Shown in pieces: positions 61,509 through 64,000 of a DNA stretch of 64,000 bases. This stretch comes from an uncultured Anaerofilum sp. (GTDB lineage Bacteria > Bacillota > Clostridia > Oscillospirales > Ruminococcaceae): contig CALWZC010000002.1 in NCBI GenBank assembly GCA_944385935.1, positions 62,001 to 126,000 on the forward strand. The letters run 5' to 3'. Made by a program: the position numbers and the translations under genes. Within the stretch, counting starts at the first letter, position 1. Each line of letters opens with the position of its first letter. The notes below the pieces were generated by a model that saw only the letters and a program-made list of their open reading frames with translations, made no database searches and was not told the DNA's origin.

Positions 61509-61538
61509 ATTATATTGGATTTTCCCCAAGAAATGCAA
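61509..61538 (-). promoter_or_regulatory. Promoter for lysA
   Basis: On the minus strand TTGCAT (61538-61533), an 18-bp spacer and TATAAT (61514-61509). No lysine riboswitch is visible: only about 45 nt separate the -10 from the start. Confidence 0.75.
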
Positions 61539-61612
61539 CGGGTGTTTTTGGTTTTTTTGCAGTTTGTGGAATGTTCCGATTTTGGGCAAATTTTCTCCTT
61601 TGGTTTTGTGGC

Positions 61613-61641
61613 TTGCGTGGGGTTTGCTGCTGTGGTATACT
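61613..61641 (+). promoter_or_regulatory. Promoter for the GNAT acetyltransferase
   Basis: TTGCGT (61613-61618), a 17-bp spacer and TATACT (61636-61641) preceded by TGG. Confidence 0.65.
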
Positions 61642-61675
61642 ATGCCAAGGAATTTTTTGCACAAGGAGGAACCCT

Positions 61676-62221
61676 GTGAAGTCATTAAACATTCGTGCTG
61701 CAAAGGAACAAGACCTTGTTTCCATCAGCCAATTATATGACCGTGTAACTACCGCCTTAGAAACTGGTATCAACTATTGTGGCTGGGCAAAAGGATTTTA
61801 TCCCACTGCCGAGACTGCACAATCTGCCTTTGATAAAAACAGGCTATATCTGGTAGAACAAGAACAGCAAGTTGTTGGCAGCTTTGTACTTAGTCAGGAT
61901 TTTGAGCCATGCTATGAACAAGCCCAATGGAGCTTGCCTTCTGATTATAGCAAAATTTTAGTGGTGCATACCTTGGCGGTAGACCCTGCCCACGCTGGGA
62001 AAGGCATTGGAAAGAAAATTCTGGATTTTGTTTGCCAACATGGAACTTCTTTGGGAATAACCAGTATTCGTTTAGATACCTATGAAAAAAATCTCCCTGC
62101 CATTGCTTTATATGAGGGCTGTGGCTTTCGATTTGCTGGAAAGGTAGACTTAGGAAGAAGTGACCGCGGGTTGGACTGGTTCCACTGCTATGAAAAACTT
62201 CTTCCATGCTCTGATACATAA
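61676..62221 (+). CDS. GNAT family N-acetyltransferase
   Basis: The 181-aa protein starts at a GTG six bases after AAGGAGG. The acetyl-CoA site is VVHTLAVDPAHAGKGIGKKIL, and SIRLDTYEKNLPAIALYEGCGF ends the fold, the usual GNAT pattern. The N-terminus is NIRAAKEQDLVSISQLYDRV. Substrate unknown. It is divergent from lysA and followed 41 bp later by a small unknown gene. Confidence 0.9.
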   Translation: MKSLNIRAAKEQDLVSISQLYDRVTTALETGINYCGWAKGFYPTAETAQSAFDKNRLYLVEQEQQVVGSFVLSQDFEPCYEQAQWSLPSDYSKILVVHTLAVDPAHAGKGIGKKILDFVCQHGTSLGITSIRLDTYEKNLPAIALYEGCGFRFAGKVDLGRSDRGLDWFHCYEKLLPCSDT

Positions 62222-62262
62222 ATTTCTACATAAGGGGGCACACTGTAACCGAGGTGATAGCA

Positions 62263-62481
62263 ATGACCCCTTATAATTCCAATTTGATGCCCCTTCCTAT
62301 GGGAGATTTATCTTCTGGAGTAGCTGCTATGCCCCTGTTTGCACAAGCCCATGCCCTTAGTGCAAGCCAACAGCGATTTTTTTATGGATTGCCAGAAGAA
62401 CAACAGCAAAAGCTGCTACAAGATTCTCCCTCTCAACAGGAGCTTGCTCATCGGATAGAGCAAGTTATGCGGTGTCAATAA
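62263..62481 (+). CDS. Small protein of unknown function, 72 aa
   Basis: The ATG at 62263 is preceded by GAGGTGAT at normal distance; a GTG three codons earlier is in frame. The protein begins with a Pro/Met-rich segment (SNLMPLPMGDLSSGVAAMPLF) and ends in a helical Gln/Leu/Glu-rich half with FFYGLPEEQQQKLLQD. I recognise no family. The FYxLPxEQQxxLL pattern is typical of short proteins in Clostridia that I cannot assign. It is probably co-transcribed with the acetyltransferase and has a strong terminator directly after it. Confidence 0.65.
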   Translation: MTPYNSNLMPLPMGDLSSGVAAMPLFAQAHALSASQQRFFYGLPEEQQQKLLQDSPSQQELAHRIEQVMRCQ

Positions 62482-62493
62482 TACAAGCTGGAA

Positions 62494-62532
62494 AAAACCC
62501 TTTTGCCATTTTGACTTTGGCAAAAGGGTTTT
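62494..62532. terminator. Bidirectional terminator before the carboxyltransferase gene
   Basis: A perfect 15-bp stem (62494-62508 with 62518-62532) with a 9-nt loop and A/T ends serves both converging units. Confidence 0.9.
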
Positions 62533-62543
62533 CTGTTTAGCAA

Positions 62544-63944
62544 CTATACTGGATGGCTTTTGTTTACATAGTCCACATGCTCTCCATCAATTCCTAACAT
62601 TTTCTCCTTCCTTCGTTGAAAGAACTTCAATGCTACTTGTGGGAACATGGCATAGGTCAACAGGTCTTCCGGTTGGATGGCATAGGGCTTTACTTCTTCT
62701 TTCAGCTTTTCCAACTCTGGTGCAAGGGTATCTGCAAAGCGGCCCTGCATTTGTGGATGGTCACCTAAAATCTTATGAGCAAATTCCTTTTCTATAGGCG
62801 CAGGGCTAGCTCCATACTCTCCGGCAATCAGTGCTTTAAATTCTTTTGTAACCATCTGGTACCGTTTGCCCAACACCACATTAAGCACAGCTTGTGTGCC
62901 TACAATTTGGCTGCTAGGGGTTACCAAAGGCGGATAGCCTGCCTCTTGCCGGACACGAGGAACCTCCTGCAAAACTTCATCTAGGCGGTGTTCTTGTTTT
63001 GCCTCTTTCAGCTGACTAAGCAGATTGGAAAGCATTCCGCCAGGCACTTGATACAACAATGTATTGGCGTTGACCTCCAACAGTTGGGGATTCAGCTCCC
63101 CACTGTCAAGATATTTTTGACGCAATTTGTGAAAGTGCTCTCGCAGTGGTTGTAGTTTTTGCAACTGTAAACCAGTGTCATACTGGGTGCCTTGCAAAGC
63201 AACTACCATGCTTTCGGTAGGAGTATGAGAAGTGCCAGTTGCTAAAGGGCTGATGGCAGTATCCACAATATCAACCCCTGCTTCTATGCCTTTTAAAAGG
63301 CTCATTTCCGCCATACCAGAGGTAGTATGGCTATGAAGGCTTAGGGGTACTTTGACGGTTTCTTTTAACTTTTTCACCAACTCAAAGGTGGCAAAAGGTG
63401 TCAATATTCCCGACATATCCTTAATACAGATGGAATCTGCCCCCATGTTTTCCAAAGTTTTGGCATAGTTGGCAAAATACTCTATATCATGAACTGGGCT
63501 GATTGTGTAATCAATGGCAGCCTGTACATGGGCCTTTTCTTTTTTTGCTGCTGCCATAGCTGTTTGCAAATTTCTGGGGTCGTTCATTGCATCAAAAATG
63601 CGCAAAATGTCAATGCCATTTGCCACAGATTTTTGCACAAAATATTCCACTACATCATCTGCATAGGGACGATAGCCCAGCATATTTTGTCCCCGGAATA
63701 ACATTTGCAACTTGGTATTTGGCATTTCTTTTCGGAATACACGCAGCCGCTGCCATGGGTCTTCGTCCAAAAAGCGGATACATGCGTCAAAGGTTGCGCC
63801 ACCCCAACATTCTATAGCATAATATCCCACATCATCCATTTGGGATAAGATGGGCTGCATTTCCTCCAATTTCATCCGAGTTGCCAACAAAGATTGGTGA
63901 CCGTCTCGCAGAGCAACCTCCACAATTTTTACTGGTTGTGCCAT
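62544..63944 (-). CDS. oadA: Oxaloacetate decarboxylase alpha / pyruvate carboxylase B-type carboxyltransferase
   Basis: The 466-aa protein has the carboxyltransferase TIM barrel with VALRDGHQSLLATRM, FDAMNDPRN, the carbamylated-lysine motif CIKDMSGILTP and metal histidines in LHSHTTSGMAEMSL, then the conserved PYC_OADA domain. It lacks the C-terminal biotinyl domain, so biotin must come on a separate carrier; the gene just upstream may encode it. It could act in a Na+-pumping oxaloacetate decarboxylase or in a carboxylase. GAGG precedes the ATG. Confidence 0.9.
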   Translation of the reverse strand: MAQPVKIVEVALRDGHQSLLATRMKLEEMQPILSQMDDVGYYAIECWGGATFDACIRFLDEDPWQRLRVFRKEMPNTKLQMLFRGQNMLGYRPYADDVVEYFVQKSVANGIDILRIFDAMNDPRNLQTAMAAAKKEKAHVQAAIDYTISPVHDIEYFANYAKTLENMGADSICIKDMSGILTPFATFELVKKLKETVKVPLSLHSHTTSGMAEMSLLKGIEAGVDIVDTAISPLATGTSHTPTESMVVALQGTQYDTGLQLQKLQPLREHFHKLRQKYLDSGELNPQLLEVNANTLLYQVPGGMLSNLLSQLKEAKQEHRLDEVLQEVPRVRQEAGYPPLVTPSSQIVGTQAVLNVVLGKRYQMVTKEFKALIAGEYGASPAPIEKEFAHKILGDHPQMQGRFADTLAPELEKLKEEVKPYAIQPEDLLTYAMFPQVALKFFQRRKEKMLGIDGEHVDYVNKSHPV

Positions 63945-63966
63945 GGCATTTCACCTCTTTCCCCTT

Positions 63967-64000
63967 CTAGTTCAGCACCACTAATACATCTTCTGCATTT
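63967..64000 (-). CDS. C-terminal end of a probable biotin carrier protein
   Basis: The last ten codons of a minus-strand gene (NAEDVLVVLN and a TAG at 63969-63967) are visible, 23 bp upstream of oadA. The ending resembles the last strand of biotinyl domains, and a separate carrier is expected next to a carboxyltransferase that lacks one. The evidence is short, so this is tentative. Confidence 0.4.
   Translation of the reverse strand, partial: NAEDVLVVLN

Noticed and set aside
61458-61512. Lysine riboswitch before lysA
   Set aside because: The predicted leader is too short (about 45 nt) to contain the element.
1-64000. tRNA genes, rRNA genes, CRISPR repeats, insertion sequences, prophage or defence genes
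   Set aside because: I scanned intergenic stretches for T-loop-like sequence, spaced direct repeats, and transposase, integrase or nuclease-toxin motifs in the proteins and found none; very degraded remnants could be missed by eye.

Overview
The window looks like chromosomal backbone DNA from a spore-forming, low-to-mid-GC Firmicute of the class Clostridia, most likely Oscillospirales/Ruminococcaceae-like. This inference rests on gene content and order: RNase J, GdpP and L9; phoH-ybeY-dgkA-era-yqzL-recO; ylxM-ffh-rpsP-khpA-rimM-trmD; IreB; EcfA1-EcfA2-EcfT; ClpE; and a second HPr-like protein. Sporulation genes (yqfC, yqfD, ylbJ, dipicolinate synthase A and B) show that spores are made. Strong GGAGG-type ribosome sites with frequent GTG and TTG starts, and sigma-A promoters that often carry an extended -10 (TGGTATAAT or TGGTATACT), fit the same group. 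I saw no tRNA, rRNA, CRISPR array, transposase, integrase or phage gene.

Layout. 1-4.6 kb (minus): rnj, gdpP and the start of rplI, driven by a consensus promoter with a leader of about 280 nt. 4.8-8.3 kb (plus): rnhA, then the sulfur-transfer cluster cysteine desulfurase, IscU-type scaffold and MnmA. 8.35-16.6 kb (minus): yqfC-yqfD, then phoH with its own promoter and a folded leader, ybeY, dgkA, era, a 50-codon yqzL-like gene overlapping recO, recO and mutS2. 16.7-18.8 kb (plus): ylbJ, a small four-cysteine protein and a poly-serine lipoprotein. 18.9-27.0 kb: a Crp/Fnr regulator, tspO converging on and overlapping tmcAL, ackA, a MATE exporter, an HPr-like protein without the phospho-histidine, a CBS/CorC membrane protein, ireB and a conserved small unknown. 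27.1-38.0 kb (minus): ruvC-ruvA-ruvB, a methyltransferase, ecfA1-ecfA2-ecfT, truA, a DUF5711-like protein, cvpA and clpE. 38.2-40.9 kb: a folate cyclo-ligase, dpaA-dpaB and a YitT-type membrane protein. 41-51.4 kb (minus): a division and cell-wall cluster, rsmH-ftsL-pbp-murF-mraY-ftsW-murG-ftsQ. 51.6-55.5 kb (minus): rsmD-coaD-coiled-coil protein, uvrC and canonical ptsH. 55.7-59.4 kb (minus): the SRP/S16/tRNA-modification operon. 59.5-64 kb: an HD-domain protein, lysA, a GNAT acetyltransferase, a 72-aa unknown, a carboxyltransferase and the tail of a probable biotin carrier.

Most genes serve information processing (RNA decay, tRNA and rRNA modification, recombination), envelope growth, sporulation and central metabolism. 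No obvious accessory defence or mobile system is present. The less ordinary features are folded 5' leaders on rnj, phoH, ackA and the poly-serine lipoprotein; hairpin/terminator signals inside the ftsL-pbp and khpA-rimM gene pairs; a division protein FtsQ whose extracellular domain is interrupted by a disordered insert of about 120 residues; the HPr-like protein lacking the active histidine; and several small uncharacterised proteins.
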